This document shows positions 1 to 5,417 of a DNA stretch of 5,997 nt, piece after piece; positions within the stretch are counted from its first letter, which is position 1; each line of letters opens with the position of its first letter. This DNA is from Clostridiales bacterium (GTDB lineage: Bacteria; Bacillota; Clostridia; Tissierellales; Dethiosulfatibacteraceae), in contig DMAP01000051.1 of assembly GCA_003446975.1 (NCBI GenBank), forward strand, positions 1 through 5,997, written 5' to 3'. The translations under genes and the position numbers were made by a program. The notes under the pieces were generated by a model. That model was not told the DNA's origin and ran no database searches. It saw only the letters and a list, made by a program, of their open reading frames with translations.

Positions 1-2
1 CG

Positions 3-155
3 TGGGGTGGGATGTTGGCCGGCGCAAGGCAGTTTATAAGGGACTATTGGCATATGACAACTTTTCCTGGACTGATGATTATGATTACAATCTATGCCCT
101 TAATCTTCTCGGCGACGGATTAAGAGACGCACTAGATCCGAGATTAAAGAGCTGA
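3..155 (+). CDS. oppC: Peptide ABC transporter permease, OppC/DppC type (C-terminal end only)
   Basis: This is the last 50 codons of an inner-membrane permease of an oligopeptide/dipeptide (or nickel) ABC importer; the start lies upstream of the window. The frame is open from base 3 and stops with TGA at 153-155. The visible part begins WGGMLAGARQF, runs through the last hydrophobic segment (FPGLMIMITIYALNLL) and ends in LGDGLRDALDPRLKS. The GDGLRDALDP tail is a hallmark of the OppC/DppC branch of BPD-type permeases (PF00528). The protein would pair with a second permease and with the two ATPases encoded immediately downstream to move peptides inward across the cytoplasmic membrane. It ends 13 bases before the first ATPase start, so it belongs to the same operon. 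Whether the substrate is oligopeptide, dipeptide or another compound cannot be decided from this fragment; the symbol is a family-level label. Confidence 0.9.
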   Translation, partial: WGGMLAGARQFIRDYWHMTTFPGLMIMITIYALNLLGDGLRDALDPRLKS

Positions 156-168
156 TGGGAGGAAGACA

Positions 169-1161
169 ATGGATAAAAATGAATTACTTGAAATAAAAGA
201 TTTAACAGTCCACTATATCACTGATGAAGGTGTTGTGGCTGCTATCAATCAATTGAACCTCTCAATAGGCGAAGGTGAAAACCTTGGTTTGGTAGGAGAA
301 ACCGGTGCAGGGAAAACAACAACTGCCCTGAGCATCATGAATATGATACCAAACCCGCCAGGTAAAGTAATTTCCGGAGAAGTGTTATTTAAAGGTGAAA
401 ACCTACTTAAAAAATCCAAAAAAGAAATTCGAAAAATCAGGGGAAGAGAAATCTCGATGATTTTCCAAGATCCTATGACTTCATTGAATCCAGTTCTGAC
501 AGTTGGCGAACAGATATCTGAAGTTATCAGATTACATGAAAAGATTTCTAAAGCTGATGCAAGTTTAAAGGCACAGGAAATGCTTAAGTTGGTTGGAATA
601 CCACCAGATAGATTCATGGAATACCCTCATCAGTTTTCAGGAGGCATGAGGCAACGTGTCGGTATCGCCATTGCATTGGCATGCAATCCAACCTTGTTGA
701 TAGCAGATGAACCTACAACTGCCTTGGATGTCACGATACAAGCTCAGGTATTGGATTTAATGAAGAAATTGAAGAATGAACTGGGAACTTCGATGATATT
801 GATTACCCATGATTTGGGGGTGGTATCTGAGATTTGTGATGATGTTGCAATCATGTATGCCGGTGAAATTGTTGAATATGGTACATTGGAAGACATTTAT
901 AACAGAACGGCTCATCCATATACAAAAGGTTTGTTTGGCTCAATACCGGTTTTGGATGACGAGAGCACCAGGTTGAATCCAATCATGGGATTGACACCAG
1001 ATCCTACCAATCTGCCACCCGGATGTTCATTTGCACCAAGATGCACGCATGGCGACGCAACTTGTCATGAAAAAAAACCGGAAATGATCAATATTGGCGG
1101 CAAGCATCTTGTGAAATGTGGATATATCAAGCGACAAATGGGGGTGTATGATAATGAGTAA
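169..1161 (+). CDS. oppD: Peptide ABC transporter ATP-binding protein, OppD/DppD type
   Basis: This 330-residue cytoplasmic ATPase is the first nucleotide-binding subunit of the peptide importer whose permease precedes it. It has Walker A GETGAGKT (residues 43-50), Q-loop Q100 in FQDPMTSLNP, signature FSGGMRQR (156-163), Walker B LLIADEPT with catalytic Glu181, and H-loop His214. The C-terminal oligopeptide-transporter extension (TIGR01727/PF08352 type) starts at HPYTKGLFGSIP (about 249-260). It holds Cys286, 292, 299 and 317 in the spacing C-x5-C-x6-C-x17-C; an equivalent cysteine set in a mycobacterial OppD has been described as a [4Fe-4S] site. The Walker A is slightly unusual (T and A where most paralogues have S-G-S/C). 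The start ATG at 169 has Shine-Dalgarno GGGAGGA at 157-163. The length is normal for OppD/DppD. Peptide specificity is not determinable, so oppD is a family label rather than a proven orthologue. Confidence 0.93.
   Translation: MDKNELLEIKDLTVHYITDEGVVAAINQLNLSIGEGENLGLVGETGAGKTTTALSIMNMIPNPPGKVISGEVLFKGENLLKKSKKEIRKIRGREISMIFQDPMTSLNPVLTVGEQISEVIRLHEKISKADASLKAQEMLKLVGIPPDRFMEYPHQFSGGMRQRVGIAIALACNPTLLIADEPTTALDVTIQAQVLDLMKKLKNELGTSMILITHDLGVVSEICDDVAIMYAGEIVEYGTLEDIYNRTAHPYTKGLFGSIPVLDDESTRLNPIMGLTPDPTNLPPGCSFAPRCTHGDATCHEKKPEMINIGGKHLVKCGYIKRQMGVYDNE
1140..1144 (+). promoter_or_regulatory. G-rich ribosome binding site that favours the ATG-1154 start
   Basis: The run GGGGG, followed by TG, lies inside the end of the upstream ATPase gene. 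It is 9 bases before ATG 1154 but only 3 before ATG 1148. The spacing favours 1154 as the start of the second ATPase. The match to AGGAGG is imperfect, so the support is moderate. Confidence 0.45.
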
Positions 1162-2107
1162 TCTGCTGGAAGTCAGAAATTTAAAAAAATACTTCAAAAC
1201 CCCCAAAGGTTTGCTGCATGCAGTTGATGATGTTAACTTTACGATTAAGATGGGTGAGACATTAGGCGTAGTTGGTGAATCAGGTTGTGGAAAATCGACA
1301 TTGGGGAGATTGGTTTTGCATTTGATTGAACTGACAGATGGAGAACTATATTTTGAAGATGAGGATATTACAAATCCTTCAAGAGCAAAACTGAAAGATT
1401 TAAGACAAAATATGCAGATGATTTTCCAAGACCCTTTCTCATCACTGGATCCGAGAAAAACTGTCAAACAGATTATTGCTGAACCATTACAGGTTTATAA
1501 AAAGTTTGACACGTCAGAAAAACTCAACAAAAGAATTCTTGAGCTTATGACAACTGTTGGATTGGCAGAAAGGCTTGAGGGCGCATATCCCCATGAACTG
1601 GATGGTGGTAGGAGACAAAGGATTGGCATAGCACGCGCATTGGCTTTAAACCCTAAATTCATAGTTTGTGATGAGCCGGTGTCTTCTTTGGATGTGTCAA
1701 TTCAGGCCCAGATTCTCAACTTAATGCAGGATTTGCAGAAGGAAATGAATCTGACATTTATGTTTATTAGCCATGACTTGTCTGTTGTAAAACATATTTC
1801 AGACCATATTTGCGTCATGTATTTGGGCAAGATAGTTGAGATATGCTCATCCAAGGAATTGTTTAAAAATCCGTTGCATCCATATACGCAAGCATTGTTG
1901 TCGGCAATACCAACACCTAAAATTGATAAAAGCAGTGAAAATCGCATTATTCTCAAAGGGGAAATCTCTTCACCCATCAATCCAAAACCTGGATGTCGAT
2001 TTGCCCCTAGATGCTTGTATGCGATGGAGAAATGTTACGAGATTGATCCTGAAAGCATTGAGACCTTTCCAGAACATTTCGTCGCATGTCATTATGTGAA
2101 TCAATGA
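1154..2107 (+). CDS. oppF: Peptide ABC transporter ATP-binding protein, OppF/DppF type
   Basis: This is the second ATPase of the importer, expected to form a heterodimer with the preceding subunit under the permease pair. I place the start at ATG 1154 (317 residues, MSNLLEVRNLKK). G-run GGGGG at 1140-1144 lies 9 bases upstream, and family members usually begin near this LLEV segment. ATG 1148 and ATG 1118 are in-frame alternatives, but 1148 sits too close to the G-run and 1118 would add a 12-residue leader inside the previous gene. Numbered from 1154, it has Walker A GESGCGKST (41-49), Q-loop Gln92, Walker B FIVCDEPV with Glu174, and H-loop His207. The signature reads LDGGRRQR (149-156), with Asp150 where LSGGQ has Ser and Arg153 in place of Gln. 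I believe this variant recurs in a clostridial subgroup. The tail carries Cys281, 287, 294 and 312 in the same C-x5-C-x6-C-x17-C spacing as its partner. It overlaps the upstream gene by 8 bases, which suggests translational coupling. Confidence 0.9.
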   Translation: MSNLLEVRNLKKYFKTPKGLLHAVDDVNFTIKMGETLGVVGESGCGKSTLGRLVLHLIELTDGELYFEDEDITNPSRAKLKDLRQNMQMIFQDPFSSLDPRKTVKQIIAEPLQVYKKFDTSEKLNKRILELMTTVGLAERLEGAYPHELDGGRRQRIGIARALALNPKFIVCDEPVSSLDVSIQAQILNLMQDLQKEMNLTFMFISHDLSVVKHISDHICVMYLGKIVEICSSKELFKNPLHPYTQALLSAIPTPKIDKSSENRIILKGEISSPINPKPGCRFAPRCLYAMEKCYEIDPESIETFPEHFVACHYVNQ

Positions 2108-2132
2108 TATACCAGCTCGGCAATGATTGGGC

Positions 2133-2138
2133 AGGAGG
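2133..2138 (+). promoter_or_regulatory. Perfect Shine-Dalgarno AGGAGG deciding the GTG start of the MATE gene
   Basis: AGGAGG is followed by a 6-base spacer and GTG at 2145, in frame with the MATE protein. The nearby ATG at 2141 is in another frame and meets a stop after four codons, so it is not the start. Confidence 0.8.
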
Positions 2139-2144
2139 AAATGT

Positions 2145-3536
2145 GTGGATTATAAGCTGAAACGAAATATGATTTTGAACGGGAATATGGCGTACGTCAT
2201 TCTTACTTTGGCTACGCCTATTATGATTAATAATTTTATTCAAACTGTATATAATATCGCAGACACTTATTGGGTAAGCCGTATCGGAGATACCCAAGTT
2301 GCGGCGATAACTTTAGTGTGGCCAATCATATTTTTGATGATCTCGATTGGCATGGGAGTCTCCATAGCAGGAACCGCAATTATTTCCCAATATATAGGTG
2401 CGGGATTATTGAAGAAAGCCGAGATTGTGGCTGGTCAAGTGATTTCAATCTCATTTCTGATATCGACAGGAATAGGGTTATTTGGCGCAGTTTTCGCATC
2501 GTCAATCGTGAGTGCCATTGGTGGGACTGGTGAGTTGCTCTCAGAAGCAGTCGGTTATTTGCAGGTAATCTTCATCGGGTTGCCTACCATGTTTTTGTTT
2601 TTTTCATTCACAGCAATCAAACAAGGACAGGGAGATACGCTGACGCCTATGAAATATGGGGCTGTTTCTTTGTTAATGAATATTATACTGGATCCGATTT
2701 TTATTTTTACATTTAACTTAGGTATCAGAGGAGCAGCCATAGCAACCGTGTTATCACGAGGAATATTTGCTCTATATGCCATATATAGACTGTCAACAAC
2801 CAATGACGGCAGCATCAGAATAAGCAAGAGATTGCTGAAACCAAATATCAAGGATTCAAAAACCCTATTGTCAATAGCGCTGCCATCTTCCTTGGGACAA
2901 GCGACAGAAGCATTCGGGTTTACCATTCTGACAATGTTTGTCTTGTCCTTTGGAGAGTCAACGGTTGCCGCTTTCGGCATCACAAATAGGATAAACTCAT
3001 TGGTTCTAATGCCTGCCATGGGTATTGGCAATGCTCTGGCAACCATTGTTGGACAAAACCTTGGCGCTGACAACATTGAAAGATCTAAACAAGCAGTTAG
3101 AACAAGCGCTTTATTAAGTACCGGTTTTCTGGTGACGGGAGGTATGTTGATTCTCCTTTCAGCTGATTCTATCATCGGACTATTTACCAATAGTAGCGAC
3201 GTTTTGTCACAAGGCACCTATTTTTTAAAACTGATAACTTTAGGATTGCCTTTGATGGGATTTTATCAGATATTCATAGGGACATTCCAGGGGTCCGGCC
3301 ATACTGTTATGGCGATGATTGTTATGGCCAGCAGATTATGGTTGTTTAGGATTCCTTTGGTTATTTTTCTAAAAAGCATAACGGAGCTGGGAGAAAAATC
3401 AATCTGGTATGCCATGATATTGAGTAATGTATTGATTTGCTTGGTTGCGTTTGTAGTGTACCAGTCTGGCAGATGGCAGAAAAAAGTTATCCAAGAGAAT
3501 AAACTCAAGAAGAAAATCATTCTGAGCGACGTCTAG
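2145..3536 (+). CDS. MATE family multidrug/cation antiporter
   Basis: This 463-residue polytopic inner-membrane protein belongs to the MATE (MatE, PF01554) efflux family, which exports cationic or hydrophobic compounds in exchange for Na+ or H+. Two homologous halves of six helices are expected, and hydrophobic segments are visible throughout (for example near 16-36, 52-76, 94-125, 135-156, 172-215, 240-270, 284-305, 320-347, 358-380, 385-410 and 418-440). Recognisable family stretches are NNFIQTVYNIADTYWVSRIG (29-48), MNIILDPIFIF (178-188), GQNLGADNIERSKQAVR (303-319) and FQGSGHT (381-387). The tail is basic (KKVIQENKLKKK). The start is GTG 2145, because AGGAGG at 2133-2138 lies 6 bases before it; TTG 2127 would place this motif inside the gene, and ATG 2169 has no comparable site. 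The gene follows the ABC ATPase by 37 bases without a terminator, so co-transcription is likely. The substrate is unknown, and the protein could equally be assigned to the NorM-like or DinF/MepA-like branch. Confidence 0.93.
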   Translation: MDYKLKRNMILNGNMAYVILTLATPIMINNFIQTVYNIADTYWVSRIGDTQVAAITLVWPIIFLMISIGMGVSIAGTAIISQYIGAGLLKKAEIVAGQVISISFLISTGIGLFGAVFASSIVSAIGGTGELLSEAVGYLQVIFIGLPTMFLFFSFTAIKQGQGDTLTPMKYGAVSLLMNIILDPIFIFTFNLGIRGAAIATVLSRGIFALYAIYRLSTTNDGSIRISKRLLKPNIKDSKTLLSIALPSSLGQATEAFGFTILTMFVLSFGESTVAAFGITNRINSLVLMPAMGIGNALATIVGQNLGADNIERSKQAVRTSALLSTGFLVTGGMLILLSADSIIGLFTNSSDVLSQGTYFLKLITLGLPLMGFYQIFIGTFQGSGHTVMAMIVMASRLWLFRIPLVIFLKSITELGEKSIWYAMILSNVLICLVAFVVYQSGRWQKKVIQENKLKKKIILSDV

Positions 3537-3564
3537 TTTCATAGTTGAAAATACTAGAAAGACG

Positions 3565-3608
3565 AAATTGACTGACATAGTTTTATATGACAGATCAATT
3601 TTTTTTTT
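3565..3608 (+). terminator. Rho-independent terminator after the MATE gene
   Basis: A long stepped hairpin is visible. AAATTGA (3565-3571) pairs with TCAATTT (3595-3601), CTG (3572-3574) with CAG (3591-3593), and CATA (3576-3579) with TATG (3586-3589). The loop is GTTTTA, with an unpaired A at 3594 and an A·A mismatch at 3575/3590. Ten T residues follow (3599-3608), the first three of them within the stem. The stem is A+T-rich but long, and the T tract is strong. It lies 28 bases past the MATE stop and separates the transporter operon from the next one. The strand opposite the T tract is not placed to serve a convergent gene, so I read it as acting on + strand transcription. Confidence 0.85.
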
Positions 3609-3623
3609 GTAAAATTCTAAATC

Positions 3624-3652
3624 TTGTAAATGACATATTTTAATGATAAACT
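3624..3652 (+). promoter_or_regulatory. Candidate promoter for the NusG-II/Gx/DUF4321/maf/radC unit
   Basis: The terminator upstream implies a promoter somewhere in 3609-3667. The best sigma-A-like pair I see is TTGTAA (3624-3629) and TAAACT (3647-3652) with a 17-base spacer, plus a TG at 3644-3645 that would make an extended -10. The expected start near 3659 would fall inside the AGGTGA ribosome binding site (3658-3663), which is a point against this placement unless the leader is extremely short. The -10 is also a weak match. The call is tentative. Confidence 0.25.
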
Positions 3653-3667
3653 ATTACAGGTGATTAA

Positions 3668-4039
3668 ATGACAAAATATGATAAAATTTTAATAATTGTA
3701 GTTCTTATAGCAAGCATATCAGGGATTATTGCAGTTAACAGCGCTGCTTTAAACTATAATAATTTGTATGCTGAAATTATTATCAATAATGAGTTGTATA
3801 AAAAATATACATTGGGCTATGGATTGGATGAAACGGTCGTAGTGGAGAGTTCGTATGGCAGAAATGTAATACATATAGACCATGACCATGCGTATATGCA
3901 AGAAAGCAATTGTCCAGACCAAATATGCGTGCAAATGTCCAAAATTAGCGAGCCCGGCGAAATAATTGTATGCCTTCCCCATAGATTGATTATAATCGTG
4001 ACTGGGGAGAGTGGCGCTATTGATACTATTACACATTAA
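3668..4039 (+). CDS. Membrane-anchored NusG domain II protein (EetA-like)
   Basis: This 123-residue protein has one N-terminal membrane segment (about residues 7-27, ILIIVVLIASISGIIAV) and a small domain that should lie outside the membrane. The C-terminal part matches the NusG_II family (PF07009): NCPDQICV (81-88) and EIIVCLPHRLIII (98-110), giving Cys82, Cys87 and Cys102. Despite the family name there is no KOW/NGN transcription-factor architecture, and nothing suggests a role in transcription. From memory, EetA of the Listeria flavin-based extracellular electron transfer locus is of this type, and members usually sit next to a Gx-transporter gene, as here. The three cysteines and the histidines in HIDHDHAYM (69-77) could bind metal or a cofactor or form a disulfide; that is inference. 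The start ATG has AGGTGA at 3658-3663. It is the first gene after the terminator and ends 11 bases before its partner gene. Confidence 0.85.
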   Translation: MTKYDKILIIVVLIASISGIIAVNSAALNYNNLYAEIIINNELYKKYTLGYGLDETVVVESSYGRNVIHIDHDHAYMQESNCPDQICVQMSKISEPGEIIVCLPHRLIIIVTGESGAIDTITH

Positions 4040-4050
4040 CAGGAGAATGA

Positions 4051-4569
4051 ATGAATAGGCCAGAAAAATATATTTTTCTGGCACTACTTACCTCTGGTGC
4101 TTTGATTTTGAGCTTGATCGAGAGTATGATACCTTTTCCGTTTGTAGCACCTGGGGCAAAACTAGGATTGCCCAATATGATCACACTGACAGTTATTGTG
4201 ATTTTTGGCTTTAAGAGTGGTATGACGGTTGCTATATTAAGAACCATCTTATACCTTTTAGTGGCCGGCAATGTGGCTGGATTTCTGTATTCCTTCTCAG
4301 GAGCAGTACTCAGTACCATTATTATGGCGATCACATACAAATACTTCAACAATTATTTTAGTTTGATAGGCATCAGTCTCTTTGGTGCCCTTGCGCATAA
4401 CACAGGACAAGTTATGACAGCATCATTGATGGTCCAAAATGTAAGAATATTCAGCTATCTGCCAATCATCTATTTGGTGAGCCTATTTACAGGTTGTTTT
4501 GTTGGTTATGCAACTATTTTTATTGTACAGAATCTAAAGAAGCAGTCACAAATAATGAAATGGAGTTGA
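4051..4569 (+). CDS. Gx transporter family membrane protein (EetB-like; 'heptaprenyl diphosphate synthase component I' in some databases)
   Basis: This 172-residue, strongly hydrophobic protein has five or six membrane segments (about 7-27, 43-57, 58-75, 78-96, 103-125 and 135-160). The family (PF07456) is marked by VAPGAKLGLPNMITL (32-46) and by a GALAHNTGQ stretch (112-120). Databases often name it heptaprenyl diphosphate synthase component I. The protein contains no aspartate at all, so it cannot carry the Asp-rich motifs of a prenyl synthase, and a transporter-like role resembling ECF S-components is more plausible. As I recall, EetB of the Listeria electron-transfer locus belongs here and is found with a NusG-II partner. 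The start ATG 4051 has AGGAGA at 4041-4046; the ATG at 4047 is out of frame and stops at once. It is 11 bases after the NusG-II gene and one base before the DUF4321 gene. The substrate is unknown; a quinone or flavin link is inference only. Confidence 0.85.
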   Translation: MNRPEKYIFLALLTSGALILSLIESMIPFPFVAPGAKLGLPNMITLTVIVIFGFKSGMTVAILRTILYLLVAGNVAGFLYSFSGAVLSTIIMAITYKYFNNYFSLIGISLFGALAHNTGQVMTASLMVQNVRIFSYLPIIYLVSLFTGCFVGYATIFIVQNLKKQSQIMKWS

Positions 4570-4570
4570 C

Positions 4571-4816
4571 ATGGGGAAAAGTACTAATATGATTAAATGG
4601 ATTTTTATAATTGCGGCAGGATCAATAATGGGAAATATTATTGGGAATGTGTTATCCAGATTCATACCCTTTCTTAGCTTGTCAGAATCCATCGGCTTAA
4701 CGCCTGCGACTCTGGATCTCAGTTTTTTGACAGTGACATTTGGATTTAACGTAAATCTTAACCTTGCCGGTATAATAGGCATTATTATTGTGGTTTTGAT
4801 TTTCAGAAAGATGTGA
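4571..4816 (+). CDS. DUF4321 family small membrane protein
   Basis: This is an 81-residue protein of unknown function. Two hydrophobic segments, about 8-28 (IKWIFIIAAGSIMGNIIGNVL, with small-residue GxxxG spacing at Gly17/Gly21/Gly25) and 63-79 (LNLAGIIGIIIVVLIF), flank a polar middle, SESIGLTPATLDLSFLTVTFGF (38-59). The order of the first helix, IGL-P-TLDL, TFGF and the second helix with a basic end (FRKM) matches DUF4321 (PF14209) as I remember it, a family found in clostridia beside maf and radC. The start ATG 4571 follows the upstream stop by one base. Its ribosome binding site GGAG (4562-4565) lies within the last codons of the Gx gene, so translation is probably coupled. Membership of the maf-radC(-mreB) cluster hints at an envelope or cell-shape role, but no biochemical function can be read from the sequence. 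Confidence 0.8.
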   Translation: MGKSTNMIKWIFIIAAGSIMGNIIGNVLSRFIPFLSLSESIGLTPATLDLSFLTVTFGFNVNLNLAGIIGIIIVVLIFRKM

Positions 4817-4820
4817 TAGT

Positions 4821-5405
4821 ATGGATAAATTGCTGTTAGCATCAAAATCACCTCGCAGGATAGAAATACTGCAAAAGTATCTGGATGACTTAATAACAGA
4901 AGCGCCATCAGTGGATGAAACCGTTTTTACCAAGCTAAAACCAGAGGAACTGGTCATGGCCATAGCTTTAAAAAAAGCTGTGAGCGTAATTCAGAATGGT
5001 CAATATGAGGACACAATCATTCTAGCCGCAGATACTGTTGTATACTCAGATAGAATAATCGGAAAACCTAAAGACAGAAATGAAGCATTTATGATTTTAA
5101 AAAACTTAAGCGGAAAATCACATAAGGTTTTTACTGGATTTGCCATTATGCATAGCAATAACAAAAAAAATATTATAGATTTTGAAGAGACGGACGTTTT
5201 TTTCGAGGATTTATCAGATGAAATGATAGAAAACTATTTGAATACAAACGAATATACAGATAAAGCAGGTGCCTATGGGATACAGGGTTATGGTGAAATG
5301 CTGGTGAAGAGCATCAGCGGATCCTATCCAAATGTCATGGGTTTGCCAATCAGCAAAATCAATAAGTATCTTATGACGTTATATGGCTTTAACTTGTTGA
5401 ACTGA
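4821..5405 (+). CDS. maf: Maf nucleoside triphosphate pyrophosphatase (dTTP/UTP type)
   Basis: This 194-residue cytoplasmic Maf/HAM1-superfamily enzyme hydrolyses nucleoside triphosphates, including modified ones, to the monophosphate and pyrophosphate. That is a house-cleaning activity linked to division arrest when overproduced in Bacillus. Visible motifs are the N-terminal ASKSPRR (7-13), AADTVV (69-74) with the likely catalytic Asp71, GKP (81-83), KAGAYGIQG (148-156) and SGSYPNVMGLP (166-176). The KAGAYGIQG form is that of the YhdE/YhcW-like dTTP/UTP branch rather than the YceF (m7GTP) branch, so the substrate prediction is dTTP/UTP and related pyrimidines. The length is typical. The start ATG 4821 lies 4 bases after the DUF4321 stop and has only a weak site (GTGA at 4813-4816), so translation probably depends on coupling. 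It is followed by radC after 12 bases. Confidence 0.95.
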   Translation: MDKLLLASKSPRRIEILQKYLDDLITEAPSVDETVFTKLKPEELVMAIALKKAVSVIQNGQYEDTIILAADTVVYSDRIIGKPKDRNEAFMILKNLSGKSHKVFTGFAIMHSNNKKNIIDFEETDVFFEDLSDEMIENYLNTNEYTDKAGAYGIQGYGEMLVKSISGSYPNVMGLPISKINKYLMTLYGFNLLN

Positions 5406-5406
5406 C

Positions 5407-5411
5407 GGAGG
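5407..5411 (+). promoter_or_regulatory. Shine-Dalgarno GGAGG deciding the GTG start of radC
   Basis: GGAGG lies 6 bases before GTG 5418, which is in the RadC frame. The ATG at 5416 is in a different frame and stops after four codons, so it is not the start. Confidence 0.75.
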
Positions 5412-5417
5412 TTATAT

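Larger units (their letters stand above)
3537..3667 (+). other. Intergenic region between the two transcription units
   Basis: This is the only sizeable non-coding stretch (131 bases). It holds the terminator of the transporter unit, a very A+T-rich segment after the T tract with a tentative promoter, and the AGGTGA ribosome binding site (3658-3663) of the NusG-II gene. I see no riboswitch, small RNA or operator palindrome. There is no room for a long leader between the T tract and the first codon (59 bases). Confidence 0.7.

Noticed and set aside
1118..1153. Twelve-codon N-terminal extension of the second ATPase (start at ATG 1118)
   Set aside because: It would lie wholly inside the upstream gene with no fitting ribosome binding site, and homologues begin near the LLEV segment; ATG 1154 is preferred.
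1027..1467. Open frame of 146 codons on the - strand across the two ATPase genes
   Set aside because: It is a shadow of the two overlapping ATPase genes; the product is low-complexity (Ser/Phe-rich) and has no family features.
2555..3217. Long open frame of 220 codons on the - strand
   Set aside because: It lies entirely inside the MATE gene, whose family assignment is unambiguous. The antisense product is not recognisable as any family, and no ribosome binding site or terminator supports it.
3533..3557. Weak inverted repeat CTAGT...ACTAG overlapping the MATE stop codon
   Set aside because: The stem is short with interior mismatches and no T tract follows. The strong hairpin at 3565-3601 explains termination, so this may be chance in A+T-rich DNA.
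4029..4352. Open frame of 107 codons on the - strand over the Gx-transporter gene
   Set aside because: It is antisense to a well-supported membrane protein, with no recognisable product and no regulatory signals.
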